Positions 7,886 to 17,607 of a stretch of DNA of 53,569 nt are shown piece after piece. The translations under genes and the position numbers were made by a program. The notes under the pieces are model-generated. The model did no database searches. It was not told the DNA's origin and saw nothing but the letters and a program-made list of their open reading frames with translations. Every line of letters starts with the position of its first letter. Within the stretch, counting starts at the first letter, position 1. Source of the stretch: Streptomyces carpinensis (GTDB lineage: Bacteria; Actinomycetota; Actinomycetes; Streptomycetales; Streptomycetaceae); NCBI RefSeq assembly GCF_002154505.1, contig NZ_MUBM01000099.1, positions 496 through 54,064 on the forward strand. Direction: 5' to 3'.

Positions 7886-8401
7886 CTATCCCCGCGGTTC
7901 GCGGGCCGCAACCTCCGGAGACAGCAAACGACGAAGACATCCCAGGCATCTGGAACGTTCCGGGCCGAGACTGCCCTGTGAGATACCCAACTCCCCCGCG
8001 ATCTCCCGGTAGGTGAGGTCCCTCGGCGACAGCAGCGCCTCCAGCAGCCGGGGGCAGCGGCCGGGCAGCCGGCGCACCGCGTCGCGCAGGGCGCGCCGGC
8101 GGGCGGCGGCCAGGGCGAGGTGTTCGGGACCGCGCTCACTGTCGTCGGCGGGCTCCAGGCCGTACGGCCGCTCGATGCTGATCGTGCGTCGGGTCCGGCG
8201 CGCCTCGGAGCGCACCGCCCGGCGCAGCCAGCCCTGCGGATCGTGCGGCGGTCCGTCCACCTCCAGGCGCTCCAGCAGCCGCAGCCAGACCGCCTGCTCC
8301 AGGTCGCCCGGCTCGGTTCCGGCGGCATGTGCCTCGGCGGATGCCTCGGCGACGAGCAGGGGGCGCAGGGCGGTGAGCATGTCGTGCGTCATATGCGGCA
8401 C
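7886..8401 (-). CDS. sigma-70-like (ECF-type) RNA polymerase sigma factor
   Basis: The 171-residue protein shows a short region 2 (DLEQAVWLRLLERL, then PQGWLRRAVRSEARRTRR, about 32-75). It also has a C-terminal region 4 helix-turn-helix (LRDAVRRLPGRCPRLLEALL, then LTYREIAGELGISQGSLGPERSRCL, about 108-160). This is the layout of small extracytoplasmic-function sigma factors. No anti-sigma gene is next to it. The start is a GTG at 8401 with GGGGCGG seven bases upstream; ATGs at 8392 and 8380 are possible alternatives. Its regulon cannot be told from sequence. Confidence 0.75.
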   Translation of the reverse strand: MPHMTHDMLTALRPLLVAEASAEAHAAGTEPGDLEQAVWLRLLERLEVDGPPHDPQGWLRRAVRSEARRTRRTISIERPYGLEPADDSERGPEHLALAAARRRALRDAVRRLPGRCPRLLEALLSPRDLTYREIAGELGISQGSLGPERSRCLGCLRRLLSPEVAAREPRG

Positions 8402-8467
8402 GACGAGACCGCCCCGGCACGGGTTGCCCGGGCGGCCGTCGAATCACCCCGACGAGGGCGAGGCGGC

Positions 8468-9685
8468 TCAGCCGTTGACGGTCCGACGGGCGAGGAAGTC
8501 CTCGCGGGCGAGCAGGCCCATGTCGGCGTTGTCGGTGAAGAGGCCGTCGATGCCGGTCGCGAAGTACGCCTGGAACACGCCGAAGACGTCGCCGTAAGCG
8601 TCCGCGGCGCTGCCCTTGCGGAACTTCGGCGGCAGGAACGGGTTCTCGGGGCGGACGGTGTAGGGGTGCAGGATCAGGCCGACGGCGTGCGCGTCGCGCA
8701 CCAGGCTGCTCGGCGTGGTGAAGTCGCCGTTCGCGTCCTTGGGGATGACCAGGTCGAAGGTCGGGCCGATGCCCTGGGCGTAGGAGGCGATCTCCCGCAG
8801 GCCCTTCCTGGTGATGAGGTCGGCGACCGTGCGCGGGTCGCCCGCCTCGACGAAGTCCCAGGGCCGGGTGTTCGCATTGGACAGCAGCACGACGAGCGGG
8901 TTGTCCACCAGCTTGTTCAGCCGCTGGATGCTGCTCGGCTCGAAGGACTGGAGGATGACCGGCGAGTCCCGCTTGTCCTTGCCGTACTTGCGCAGCAGCT
9001 TGGCGACCCGCTCCTCCAGGCCGAGACCGAGCCCCCGGAAGTACGTCGGGTGCTTGGTCTCGGGGTAGATCCAGACCTGCCGGCCGCGCTTGCGGGTCTG
9101 CTCGTCCTGCCACTTCAGGACCTCTTCGAAGGTGGGGATCTCCCAGCGGCCGTTGAAGAGGGTGTTGTGCGGGCGGTTGGCCGGGATGCGCTCGATCGCG
9201 CGCAGCGTCTTCAGCTCGGAGAGGGTGAAGTCCTCGGTGAACCAGCCGGTGGTGGGCACGCCGTCGAGGGTCTTGGTGGTCTTGCGGTCGGCGAACTCGG
9301 GGTGGTCGGCGACGTCCGTGGTGCCGCCTATCTCCGGCTCGTGCCGGCAGACGAGGTGACCGTCCTTGGTGGGCACCAGGTCACCGGCCTCGACGACGTG
9401 GGCGCCGAGGTCGAGGGCCAGGTCGTAGGAGCCGAAGGTGTGCTCGGGCCGGTAGCCGCTGGCGCCCCGGTGGCCGATGACCGTGGGCACGGGCAGGCTC
9501 CCGAGCCCACCGCCCGTTCGGGCCCCGGCTCCGCCCTCGGCGGCTCCGGCCGCGCCGGGCAGACCGAAAACCGCTCCCCCGGCGCCGAGCACCGCGGCTC
9601 CGAGCAGCGCCCGGCGCCCGGTCCCACCCGCCTGTCGGTCCGACTTCGGCGTCCCCGCCCCCTCGTTCGGCACCTGCGTCCCCAT
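8468..9685 (-). CDS. glpQ: secreted glycerophosphodiester phosphodiesterase
   Basis: It hydrolyses glycerophosphodiesters to glycerol-3-phosphate plus an alcohol outside the cell, for phosphate and carbon scavenging and perhaps on teichoic-acid fragments. The 405-residue protein has a Tat-like signal (GRRALLGAAVLGAGGAVFGLPGAAGA, about 24-49). The GDPD domain (about 70-400) begins PTVIGHRGASGYRPEHT, with catalytic His-Arg and Glu, followed by CRHEPEIG. The ATG at 9685 has AGGAGG six bases upstream; the upstream frame to 9913 has no such signal. In S. coelicolor the homologous glpQ is PhoP-controlled. It is divergent from the acyltransferase gene. Confidence 0.92.
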   Translation of the reverse strand: MGTQVPNEGAGTPKSDRQAGGTGRRALLGAAVLGAGGAVFGLPGAAGAAEGGAGARTGGGLGSLPVPTVIGHRGASGYRPEHTFGSYDLALDLGAHVVEAGDLVPTKDGHLVCRHEPEIGGTTDVADHPEFADRKTTKTLDGVPTTGWFTEDFTLSELKTLRAIERIPANRPHNTLFNGRWEIPTFEEVLKWQDEQTRKRGRQVWIYPETKHPTYFRGLGLGLEERVAKLLRKYGKDKRDSPVILQSFEPSSIQRLNKLVDNPLVVLLSNANTRPWDFVEAGDPRTVADLITRKGLREIASYAQGIGPTFDLVIPKDANGDFTTPSSLVRDAHAVGLILHPYTVRPENPFLPPKFRKGSAADAYGDVFGVFQAYFATGIDGLFTDNADMGLLAREDFLARRTVNG

Positions 9686-10049
9686 GACCGCCTCCTGCCT
9701 GTCGTGTCCTGTGTGCGCGCCGATCGTAGGTTCGGGTGGATGACCCGCGGGAGACCGCGTGCCGAACACCGCGGTGACGCCGGATGTCGTGTGACCACGG
9801 AGGGGTGAGGCCCCGTCGGCGGGAACGGGCATGACGGGACGTGAAGGGGGAAGCCGGATTTCGTACGGCGCGCGAACTTGGTCACATCGCCGGCGCCGGT
9901 TACCAGGGGGCAACAGATCCCCTCCGCAGGTGAACGTACGTCAACACTACGTAAGACCTGGTGAGCCCGATGTGCAATCGGGACTACGCCGCGAGTATCG
10001 TCCTCACCTGCACAGACTCATACAGCTTCCCTTGACACCGGAGGGTCCG
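9686..10049. promoter_or_regulatory. divergent intergenic region of glpQ and plsC-like gene, with a weak PHO-box-like site
   Basis: This 364-base gap must hold the promoters of both divergent genes. On the minus strand at 9929-9945, GTTGACG is followed by GTTCACC, resembling the GTTCACC direct repeats of Streptomyces PHO boxes. The spacing is 10 rather than 11 bases and only one unit matches well. The site is about 245 bases from the glpQ start. No other structure stands out. Confidence 0.35.
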
Positions 10050-10721
10050 TTGTCCCGCTTCGCGCTCATCAAGGCAGTGCTCGGTCCGATCATGCGCCTG
10101 ATGTTCCGCCCACAGGTGGAAGGCGCGGAGCGCATTCCCGGCGACGGCCCGGTCATCCTGGCCGGGAACCACCTGACGTTCATCGACTCGATGATCCTGC
10201 CGCTGGTCTGCGACCGTCAGGTCTTCTTCATCGGCAAGGACGAGTACGTCACCGGCAAGGGCGTCAAGGGCCGGCTGATGGCCTGGTTCTTCACCGGCGT
10301 CGGCATGATCCCGGTCGACCGCGACGGCGGCAAGGGCGGTGTCGCGGCGCTGATGACCGGCCGCCGGATCCTGGAAGAGGGCAAGATCTTCGGCATCTAC
10401 CCCGAGGGCACCCGGTCCCCCGACGGCCGCCTGTACCGAGGGCGCACCGGCATCGCGCGGCTGACGCTGATGACCGGCGCGCCGGTGGTCCCCTTCGCCA
10501 TGATCGGCACGGACAAGATCCAGCCCGGCGGCTCGGGCATGCCCCGGCCGAGCCGGGTCACCGTCCGCTTCGGCGAGCCCCTGGAGTTCTCCCGGTACGA
10601 GGGCATGGACCGCGACCGCTACGTGCTGCGGGCTGTGACCGACTCGGTGATGGCCGAGGTCATGCGCCTGTCGGGCCAGGAGTACGTCGACATGTACGCC
10701 ACCAAGGCGAAGGCGGCGTAG
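10050..10721 (+). CDS. plsC: 1-acyl-sn-glycerol-3-phosphate acyltransferase (PlsC family)
   Basis: This membrane-associated acyltransferase would add the second acyl chain to lysophosphatidate in phospholipid synthesis. The 223-residue protein has the two hallmark motifs: NHLTFIDS (catalytic NHx4D, near residue 39) and YPEGTRSPDG (glycerophosphate-binding EGTR, near 116), plus a GVGMIPVDRDGG segment. The start is a TTG at 10050 preceded by GGAGGG. The open frame upstream to 9831 contains no conserved sequence. Streptomyces genomes encode several PlsC-like proteins, so whether this is the main housekeeping enzyme is not certain. Confidence 0.88.
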   Translation: MSRFALIKAVLGPIMRLMFRPQVEGAERIPGDGPVILAGNHLTFIDSMILPLVCDRQVFFIGKDEYVTGKGVKGRLMAWFFTGVGMIPVDRDGGKGGVAALMTGRRILEEGKIFGIYPEGTRSPDGRLYRGRTGIARLTLMTGAPVVPFAMIGTDKIQPGGSGMPRPSRVTVRFGEPLEFSRYEGMDRDRYVLRAVTDSVMAEVMRLSGQEYVDMYATKAKAA

Positions 10722-10722
10722 G

Positions 10723-10755
10723 CCTCCGGCGGTCGGGCGGTTTGTGCGCCGGAGG
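10723..10755 (+). terminator. hairpin after the plsC-like gene
   Basis: CCTCCGGCG at 10723-10731 pairs with CGCCGGAGG at 10747-10755 across a 15-base loop. It begins right after the stop codon and lies between two convergent genes. There is no U-tract. Confidence 0.6.
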
Positions 10756-10789
10756 GGTTCGGCTTCTTCCCCGGGTGCGGGTCCGTTTC

Positions 10790-10826
10790 GGTTGCTCGCG
10801 CAGTTCCCCGAGCCCCTTTCGGGGCG
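10790..10826. repeat. Streptomyces-type dispersed intergenic repeat with hairpin
   Basis: The stretch GTTGCTCGCGCAGTTCCCC followed by GCCCCTTTCGGGGCGCC matches, from memory, a short repeat found at many gene ends in Streptomyces. GCCCC (10812-10816) pairs with GGGGC (10821-10825) across a four-base loop. It sits just beyond the MFS transporter stop on the minus strand and could act as its terminator. Confidence 0.55.
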
Positions 10827-10827
10827 C

Positions 10828-12339
10828 CTACAGTTTCTGCCCCTTCAGCAGAACCCACGCCGCCACCGCCGTGCCCAGCAGGACCGCCGCGCCCGCGCCC
10901 GAGGCCAGGTGCAGGCCGTGGACGAAGGACTCGCGGGCCGCGTCGAGCAGTTCCTGTGCGGTGTGCGCGGGCAGACCCGCCGCCGCCTCCACCGCGCCGC
11001 CCAGCGACTCGTGGGCCTGGGGCGGCGTGCCCACCGGGCCCGTGAAGTCCCGGTAGGCGGCGGTCACGATGGACCCGAGCAGGGCGATGCCCAGGGCCGC
11101 GCCGAGTTCGTACGCCGTCTCGGAGACCGCCGAGGCGGCGCCCGCCTGTTCCTTGGGCACGCTGGAGAGGATCACGTCGGCGGTGACCGTGAAGGAGAAG
11201 CCGGCGCCCACGCCGACCACCAGCAGGGCCGCACCCAGCACCGGGTAGCCGGTCGCACCGCCGAGCGTCGTCAGCGCGGCCAGGGCCAGGCCGACGGCGG
11301 CCAGACCGCCGGAGACCACGGCCCGTACCGAGAAGCGCCGGGCGGCACGGCCGGCCACGAGCCCGGCCGCCACCGCGCCCACGGCGGCGGGCAGTTCCGC
11401 CAGGCCCGCCTCGAACGGCCGCCTGCCCTGTACCAGTTGCAGGTACTGGGAGAGGAAGAAGATGAGGCCGGACATGCCGAGGACGGTCAGCAGGTCGGCG
11501 AGGACCGCGCCGCTGAAGCCGCGGCTGCGAAAGAGCCGGATGTCCAGCAGCGGCGTGGGCAGGGTCAGCTGACGGCGGACGAACCAGTACAGCGCGGCCA
11601 CGCCCACCAGCCCGGCGCCGAGGACCGTCCGGGTGAACCCGTGCGCGGCGGCCTCCTTCACGGCGTACACGGTGGCGATCATGCCGGCCAGGGACAGCAG
11701 GACGCCGACCAGGTCCCAGGGGCCCGGATCGGGGTTGCGGGACTCGGGCAGCAGCCGGATGCCGACGAGGACGAGGACCGCCATCACGGGCAGGTTGATG
11801 AGGAAGACCGAGCCCCACCAGAAGTGTTCCAGGAGGAATCCGCCCACGATCGGGCCGACGGCCGTGCCCGCGGAGGCGGTCGCGCCCCAGACGCCCACGG
11901 CGAGGCTGCGCTCGCGCGCGTCGTGGAAGAGGTTGCGGATCAGGGCGAGCGTGGCGGGCATCAGCGTGGCGCCCGCGACACCGAGCAGCGCCCGGGCGAG
12001 GATCAGCAGCTCGGGTGTGGTCGCGTAGGCGTTGAGCACGGAGACCGCCCCGAACGCCGTGGCGCCGCCGAGCAGGATGCGCTTGCGGCCGATGCGGTCG
12101 CCGAGGCTGCCCATGGAGACGAGCAGACCGGCGATGACGAACGAGTAGACGTCGCCTATCCACAGCAGCTGGGTGCCGGAGGGATCGAGGTCCTCGCTGA
12201 TGTAGGGGGTCGCGAGACCGAGGACGGTCGCGTCGACGGCCACCAGCAGCACGGCCAGGACGAGGACGCAGAGCGCGAGCCAGCGACCGGGCCGCTTCCC
12301 CGCCTCCGCCGCGACGGCCGGCTGCAAGGTGCTGGTCAT
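10828..12339 (-). CDS. MFS drug-efflux transporter, DHA2 (14-helix) family
   Basis: The 503-residue polytopic membrane protein has about 14 hydrophobic helices and the DHA2/EmrB signatures. The first helix ends LLVAVDATVLGLATPYI, motif A is SMGSLGDRIGRKRILL, and the motif C region is GVWGATASAGTAVGPIVGGFLLE. It probably exports toxic or antibiotic-like compounds by proton antiport; the substrate is unknown. The ATG at 12339 overlaps the stop of the TetR gene (ATGA), so regulator and pump form one coupled operon. AGAGGAAT precedes the start inside the regulator gene. The long frame upstream is a shadow of the regulator. Confidence 0.92.
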   Translation of the reverse strand: MTSTLQPAVAAEAGKRPGRWLALCVLVLAVLLVAVDATVLGLATPYISEDLDPSGTQLLWIGDVYSFVIAGLLVSMGSLGDRIGRKRILLGGATAFGAVSVLNAYATTPELLILARALLGVAGATLMPATLALIRNLFHDARERSLAVGVWGATASAGTAVGPIVGGFLLEHFWWGSVFLINLPVMAVLVLVGIRLLPESRNPDPGPWDLVGVLLSLAGMIATVYAVKEAAAHGFTRTVLGAGLVGVAALYWFVRRQLTLPTPLLDIRLFRSRGFSGAVLADLLTVLGMSGLIFFLSQYLQLVQGRRPFEAGLAELPAAVGAVAAGLVAGRAARRFSVRAVVSGGLAAVGLALAALTTLGGATGYPVLGAALLVVGVGAGFSFTVTADVILSSVPKEQAGAASAVSETAYELGAALGIALLGSIVTAAYRDFTGPVGTPPQAHESLGGAVEAAAGLPAHTAQELLDAARESFVHGLHLASGAGAAVLLGTAVAAWVLLKGQKL

Positions 12340-12902
12340 GATTCCTCTCTTCGGGGTGTCCGGGTACGTCGTGCGCCGCCGAGCAGCAGCTCGACGATCA
12401 TGTAGGTGAAGTCCTTGGCGGCCACCCGCCCCTCCGCGACCGCCCAGGCGCCGGATGTCAGCAGGCCGTACAGCGCCTCGGTGAGCCAGGCCGGGGTGAG
12501 GTCGATGCGGAACTCGCCGCTCTCCTGGCCGCGCCGGAACAGGGCGGTGAGGCGTTCGTCGAGGCGGGTCCAGCCCTGGTTCTGCTGCTCGCCCTCGAAC
12601 AGCTGGTTCTCGCTGTAGAGGAAGGCCAGCAGGGCCGCCGAGGGTTCGATGGCGCGGACCAGGCGGTGGACCGCCTCGGCCGCCGGGCCCTCGTCCGGGC
12701 GGGCCGCATCCAGGGCGGCCTCGCACTCGGCGATGCAGAGTGCCTCCAGCGCCCGGACGAGTGCGTCGCGACCCGCGAAGTGGCGGTGCAGCGTGGCCCG
12801 GCTGATCCCGGCGGCCCTGGCGACCTCGTCCATGGTCGCGGTGGATCTGCGGGTCAGCAGGGCGGCTGCGCTGCGCAGTACGTGCTCACGATCGACGGCC
12901 AT
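12336..12902 (-). CDS. TetR-family transcriptional repressor
   Basis: The 188-residue protein has an N-terminal TetR helix-turn-helix (about 5-50, DEVARAAGISRATLHRHFAGRDALVRA) and a C-terminal ligand-binding domain with no recognisable ligand signature. It is the first gene of the operon with the MFS pump. A 26-base palindromic operator lies 15 bases before its start, so it probably represses itself and the pump until a pump substrate binds. I chose the ATG at 12902 (MAVDREHVL). No Shine-Dalgarno sequence is visible, and a TATGCT -10-like element just upstream suggests a leaderless transcript. Starts further upstream would fall inside the operator. Confidence 0.9.
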   Translation of the reverse strand: MAVDREHVLRSAAALLTRRSTATMDEVARAAGISRATLHRHFAGRDALVRALEALCIAECEAALDAARPDEGPAAEAVHRLVRAIEPSAALLAFLYSENQLFEGEQQNQGWTRLDERLTALFRRGQESGEFRIDLTPAWLTEALYGLLTSGAWAVAEGRVAAKDFTYMIVELLLGGARRTRTPRREES

Positions 12903-12917
12903 GAGACGAGCATAGAC

Positions 12918-12943
12918 CATATGAGACACTGATGTCTCATATG
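12918..12943. promoter_or_regulatory. palindromic TetR operator
   Basis: CATATGAGACA (12918-12928) and TGTCTCATATG (12933-12943) form a perfect 11-bp inverted repeat around a four-base centre (CTGA). It lies 15 bases upstream of the TetR start and overlaps the likely promoter. The symmetry and position are typical of TetR autoregulatory operators. Binding has not been shown. Confidence 0.8.
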
Positions 12944-12995
12944 GGCACGTGTGACTCGCGAGTGGCTTACGGCTACCCGCCGCAGAGGTGATCCG

Positions 12996-13967
12996 TCAGT
13001 GCCAGGGAAGCTGTCCGCGGTGTTCCCAGTACGCGCGCGGGTCCTCCACCAGCGTGGCGAGGCGGGTCAGCTGGTCCGCGTCGAGGTCGACGACGGCCGC
13101 GTGGAGGTTGGAGGCGAGTTGGGTGACGCTCGCGGCGCCGGAGAGGACGACCCCGGCCCAGGGTTGGCGCAGGACCACCGCGAGGGCCACGGCGTCGCAG
13201 CCGAGCCCCGTCTCGGCTGCCACGGCCTTCAGCGCGTCCGGGGCGTGCGGCTCGGCGAGCCTGCCGTTGGCCATGCCCTCCTTGACGATCACCGTCAGCC
13301 CGGCGTCGTGCGCCTCGGCGAGGGCGGGCGCCGCCGAGGTCTCCAGGGCGTTGTACGTCGACTGGACGGTGCGGAAGAGGGGCTCGCCGTCGACCGTCAC
13401 CTCGAGCGCGGCACGGATCGCGTCGGCCTGGGCGGGGCCGCTGGTGGAGAAGCCGACGGTCAGACCGGAGGCGGCGGCCTCGGCGAGCCGGGCGTGGAGT
13501 TCCTTGTCGGTGAGGGCCGGGCTGTCGGGGGTCAGCGAGTGGATCTGGTAGAGGTCGAGCCGGTCGCCGATCAGCTGCGCGGTCTCGGCGCGCTGCCGCT
13601 CGTAGGCGGCCAGGCTGTGGTCCTTGACCTCGTGCCGTTCGGCGTCGGTGGTCCAGTCGGCGGTGTAGGTGTAGCCCCACTTGCTGCCGATCACGACGTC
13701 GCCGATCTCGGGGCGGGCCCGCAGCCAGTCGGCGAGGAACTCCTCGGAGCGCCCGTAGGAGCGGGCGGCGTCGAAGTAGCGGACGCCCTGCGCGTAGGCC
13801 GCCTCCAGCAGTTCGTGGGTGCGGGTGCGCAGGGCGTCGACGGTGCGGTCGGCCGGAAGGTCCCGCTCGCGGCCGAGGTTGATGTATCCGGGGCGCCCGA
13901 CGGCGGCGAGGCCCAGGCCGAAGTGGCAGGTGGGAGTCGTGGCTGCGGCCAGTCGGGCGAAGGGCAT
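12996..13967 (-). CDS. aldo/keto reductase
   Basis: The 323-residue NAD(P)H-dependent TIM-barrel oxidoreductase has the AKR catalytic tetrad: Asp in RYFDAARSYGRSEEFL, the Tyr of that segment, Lys in VVIGSKWGYTY, and His in LYQIHSLTPDS. Further along is a cofactor-binding segment (GVVLSGAASVTQLASNL). The natural substrate is unknown; the family reduces aldehydes and ketones or acts on sugars. The ATG at 13967 has GGAG 6-8 bases upstream. It lies 74 bases after the argH stop on the same strand, but nothing links it to arginine synthesis. Confidence 0.9.
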   Translation of the reverse strand: MPFARLAAATTPTCHFGLGLAAVGRPGYINLGRERDLPADRTVDALRTRTHELLEAAYAQGVRYFDAARSYGRSEEFLADWLRARPEIGDVVIGSKWGYTYTADWTTDAERHEVKDHSLAAYERQRAETAQLIGDRLDLYQIHSLTPDSPALTDKELHARLAEAAASGLTVGFSTSGPAQADAIRAALEVTVDGEPLFRTVQSTYNALETSAAPALAEAHDAGLTVIVKEGMANGRLAEPHAPDALKAVAAETGLGCDAVALAVVLRQPWAGVVLSGAASVTQLASNLHAAVVDLDADQLTRLATLVEDPRAYWEHRGQLPWH

Positions 13968-14041
13968 CGCGGGCTCCGTTCGGTCGGCTCCTGACGGCTC
14001 AGGACCAACGTACCCGCGATGCCCCGGCGGCACCCGAGGCG

Positions 14042-15481
<1,440 letters not shown>

Positions 15482-15500
15482 TCAGTGTGGCGATGTGCAA

Positions 15501-15533
15501 CCGCCTCCCCACTCTCGGCAAGCGGGGAGGCGG
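15501..15533 (-). terminator. hairpin between argG and argH
   Basis: CCGCCTCCCC (15501-15510) pairs with GGGGAGGCGG (15524-15533) across a 13-base loop. It lies about 50 bases after the argG stop and 30 bases before the argH start. It could terminate or attenuate argG transcription, or be a processing or stabilising hairpin in an argGH message. Confidence 0.55.
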
Positions 15534-15585
15534 CTGTCAGGCTAGTGCGTGGGAGGTGTCCGGGCGGGCCTGCGCGAGGTCCGCG

Positions 15586-16788
15586 TCAGGCTCCGCCTGC
15601 GAGATCACGCCGCGCGGCGATCTTCGACGACAGGCTGTAGATGTCGATGAAGCCCTTGGCCGCGGACTGGTCGAAGGTGTCGCCGGTGTCGTAGGTGGCG
15701 AGGTCGAAGTCGTACAGCGACTCCTGGGAGCGCCGGCCGGTGACGACGGCGCGGCCGCCGTGCAGGGTCATGCGGATGTCGCCGGTCACGTGCTGGTTGG
15801 CCTCGTCGATGAAGCCGTCCAGGGCGCGCTTGAGCGGGGAGAACCACTGGCCGTCGTAGACGAGCTCGCCCCAGCGCTGCTCGACCTGCCGCTTGTAGCG
15901 GGCGAGTTCGCGCTCGACGGTGACGTTCTCCAGCTCCTGGTGGGCGGTGATCAGGGCGATCGCGCCGGGGGCCTCGTAGACCTCGCGGGACTTGATGCCG
16001 ACGAGGCGGTCCTCCACCATGTCGATCCGGCCGATGCCCTGGACGCCGGCGCGCTCGTTGAGCTGCTGAACGGCCTGCAGGACGGTGACGGGCCTGCCGT
16101 CGACGGCCACCGGGACGCCCTCCTTGAAGGTGATGACCACCTCGTCGGGCTCGCGTGGGACGGCCGGGTTCTGCGTGTACTCGTAGATGTCCTCGATCGG
16201 CGCGTTCCAGATGTCCTCGAGGAAGCCGGTCTCGACGGCGCGGCCGAAGACGTTCTGGTCGATGGAGTACGGGGACTTCTTGGTGGTCGCGATCGGGAGG
16301 TTCTTCTCCTCGCAGAACGCGATGGCCTTGTCGCGGGTCATCGCGTAGTCGCGGACCGGGGCGATGCACCTCAGGTCGGGGGCGAGGGCGACGATGCCGG
16401 CCTCGAAGCGGACCTGGTCGTTGCCCTTGCCGGTGCAGCCGTGCGCGACCGTGGTGGCGCCGTGCTTCTCGGCGGCGGCGACCAGGTGCTTGACGATCGC
16501 CGGCCGGGAGAGCGCGGAGACCAGCGGATAGCGGTCCATGTAGAGGGCGTTGGCCTTGATCGCCGGGAGGCAGTACCCGTCGGCGAACTCGTCCTTGGCG
16601 TCGGCGACCTCGGCCTCGACGGCACCGCAGGCGAGGGCGCGCTTGCGGATGACGTCCAGGTCCTCTCCGCCCTGGCCGACGTCCACCGCGACGGCGATGA
16701 CCTCGGCGCCCGTCTCCTCGGCGATCCAGCCGATGGCGACGGAGGTGTCCAGACCGCCCGAGTAGGCGAGTACGACGCGCTCGGTCAC
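15586..16788 (-). CDS. argG: argininosuccinate synthase
   Basis: It joins citrulline and aspartate with ATP to give argininosuccinate. The 400-residue cytoplasmic enzyme begins [21 protein letters not shown], containing the N-type ATP pyrophosphatase P-loop (SGGLDTS), and includes [15 protein letters not shown] and a C-terminal [13 protein letters not shown]. This is the short argG type. It precedes argH on the same strand. The promoter (-35 TTGACG, -10 CATAAT) is covered by ArgR-type palindromes, so ArgR, encoded 8.5 kb away, should repress it when arginine is plentiful. Confidence 0.97.
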   Translation of the reverse strand: MTERVVLAYSGGLDTSVAIGWIAEETGAEVIAVAVDVGQGGEDLDVIRKRALACGAVEAEVADAKDEFADGYCLPAIKANALYMDRYPLVSALSRPAIVKHLVAAAEKHGATTVAHGCTGKGNDQVRFEAGIVALAPDLRCIAPVRDYAMTRDKAIAFCEEKNLPIATTKKSPYSIDQNVFGRAVETGFLEDIWNAPIEDIYEYTQNPAVPREPDEVVITFKEGVPVAVDGRPVTVLQAVQQLNERAGVQGIGRIDMVEDRLVGIKSREVYEAPGAIALITAHQELENVTVERELARYKRQVEQRWGELVYDGQWFSPLKRALDGFIDEANQHVTGDIRMTLHGGRAVVTGRRSQESLYDFDLATYDTGDTFDQSAAKGFIDIYSLSSKIAARRDLAGGA

Positions 16789-16818
16789 GGGTTTCTCCTC
16801 ACACTGCTTTCGCTGTTA

Positions 16819-16853
16819 TGCATGATTATGCAGAACACTGCATGATTCGTCAA
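16819..16853 (-). promoter_or_regulatory. argG promoter with overlapping ARG boxes
   Basis: Reading the minus strand, TTGACG (16848-16853) and CATAAT (16825-16830) form a -35/-10 pair with a 17-base spacer. Over the -10, TGCAT and ATGCA (16819-16832) form a palindrome. A second perfect inverted repeat, ATGCAG/CTGCAT, covers 16828-16843. These match the TGCAT-type half sites of ArgR operators, so repressor binding would cover the promoter. The argC promoter in this window has the same layout. Confidence 0.75.
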
Positions 16854-16933
16854 TCGAGCTCGTCAGGGCCGTGATGCCCGGGCGGCCGGGGGGTGCCGAC
16901 GGCGCCGCACCGGGAAGCGGACCTCGAAATTCC

Positions 16934-16963
16934 TTAGACAGCCGAAAGGCTTTCCCCGATAAT
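16934..16963 (+). promoter_or_regulatory. promoter of the FMN-oxidase-like gene, apparently leaderless
   Basis: TTAGAC (16934-16939) and GATAAT (16958-16963) are separated by 18 bases. Only eight bases lie between the -10 and the ATG at 16972, and no Shine-Dalgarno sequence is present, so transcription probably starts at or next to the A of the start codon. Confidence 0.6.
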
Positions 16964-16971
16964 CGTTAGAC

Positions 16972-17559
16972 ATGGGAAAGACCTATGAGCGCATAGACGG
17001 CAGGCTGCGCACGTTCATCGAGGAGCAGCCCCTCTTCTTCACCGCGACCGCTCCGCTGTCGGGTGACGGCACGGTCAACCTCTCGCCCAAGGGCCTCAAG
17101 GGCTGCCTCGCGGTGCTCGACGAGCACACCGTGGCCTATCTGGACTTCGCCGGGTCCAACGCGGAGACCATCGCCCACCTGCGGGAGAACGGCAGGATCA
17201 CCCTCATGTGGTGCGCCTTCCAGGGACCGCCCAACATCGTGCGCGTCCACGGCCGGGGCGAGCCGGTCTTCCGCGACGACCCGCGCTTCAAGGAGCTCCT
17301 CACCCACTTCACGGACATCGACCCGGCCACGCACGGGCTGCGCGCCGTCGTCGTCGTGCACGCCGAACTGATCCGGGACACCTGCGGCTACGCGGTCCCC
17401 TTCATGGCGTACGAGGAGGACCGCGACCTGCACGGCAGGCGGTTCGCCCGCGAGGACGACGCCTCGCTGAGCGAGTACTTCGCCAGGAAGGAGCACATCG
17501 CCACCAGCCTGGACGGCCTGCCGGGGCTGCCCCTGCCCCTGCCGCCCTCCCCGGCCTGA
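16972..17559 (+). CDS. pyridoxamine 5'-phosphate oxidase-fold, probably FMN- or F420-binding protein
   Basis: The 195-residue cytoplasmic protein resembles the PPOX split-barrel family: TFIEEQPLFFTATAPLSGDGTVNLSPKG at the start, a YLDFAGSNAETIAHLRENGRITLMWCAF flavin-binding strand pair, then NIVRVHGRGEPV. In this family such proteins bind FMN or F420 and carry out redox reactions on unknown substrates. It is transcribed from what looks like a leaderless promoter divergent to argG. It lies immediately before the convergent histidine kinase gene of the redox cluster; a role in that system is possible but not shown. The C-terminus is Pro/Leu-rich (GLPGLPLPLPPSPA). Confidence 0.82.
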   Translation: MGKTYERIDGRLRTFIEEQPLFFTATAPLSGDGTVNLSPKGLKGCLAVLDEHTVAYLDFAGSNAETIAHLRENGRITLMWCAFQGPPNIVRVHGRGEPVFRDDPRFKELLTHFTDIDPATHGLRAVVVVHAELIRDTCGYAVPFMAYEEDRDLHGRRFAREDDASLSEYFARKEHIATSLDGLPGLPLPLPPSPA

Positions 17560-17607
17560 GCCCACGCCCCTGCTCAGGCCTGCCGACCGTGCCGGTGCCC
17601 GTCGGAG

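Noticed and set aside
9929..9945. PHO box for PhoP control of glpQ
   Set aside because: Only one unit matches GTTCACC, and the spacing is 10 rather than 11 bases. Kept as a weak note in the intergenic entry, not as a confirmed site.
16954..16972. Ribosome-binding site upstream of the FMN-oxidase-like gene
   Set aside because: The purine-poor sequence between the -10 and the ATG has no Shine-Dalgarno match; a leaderless start explains the layout better.
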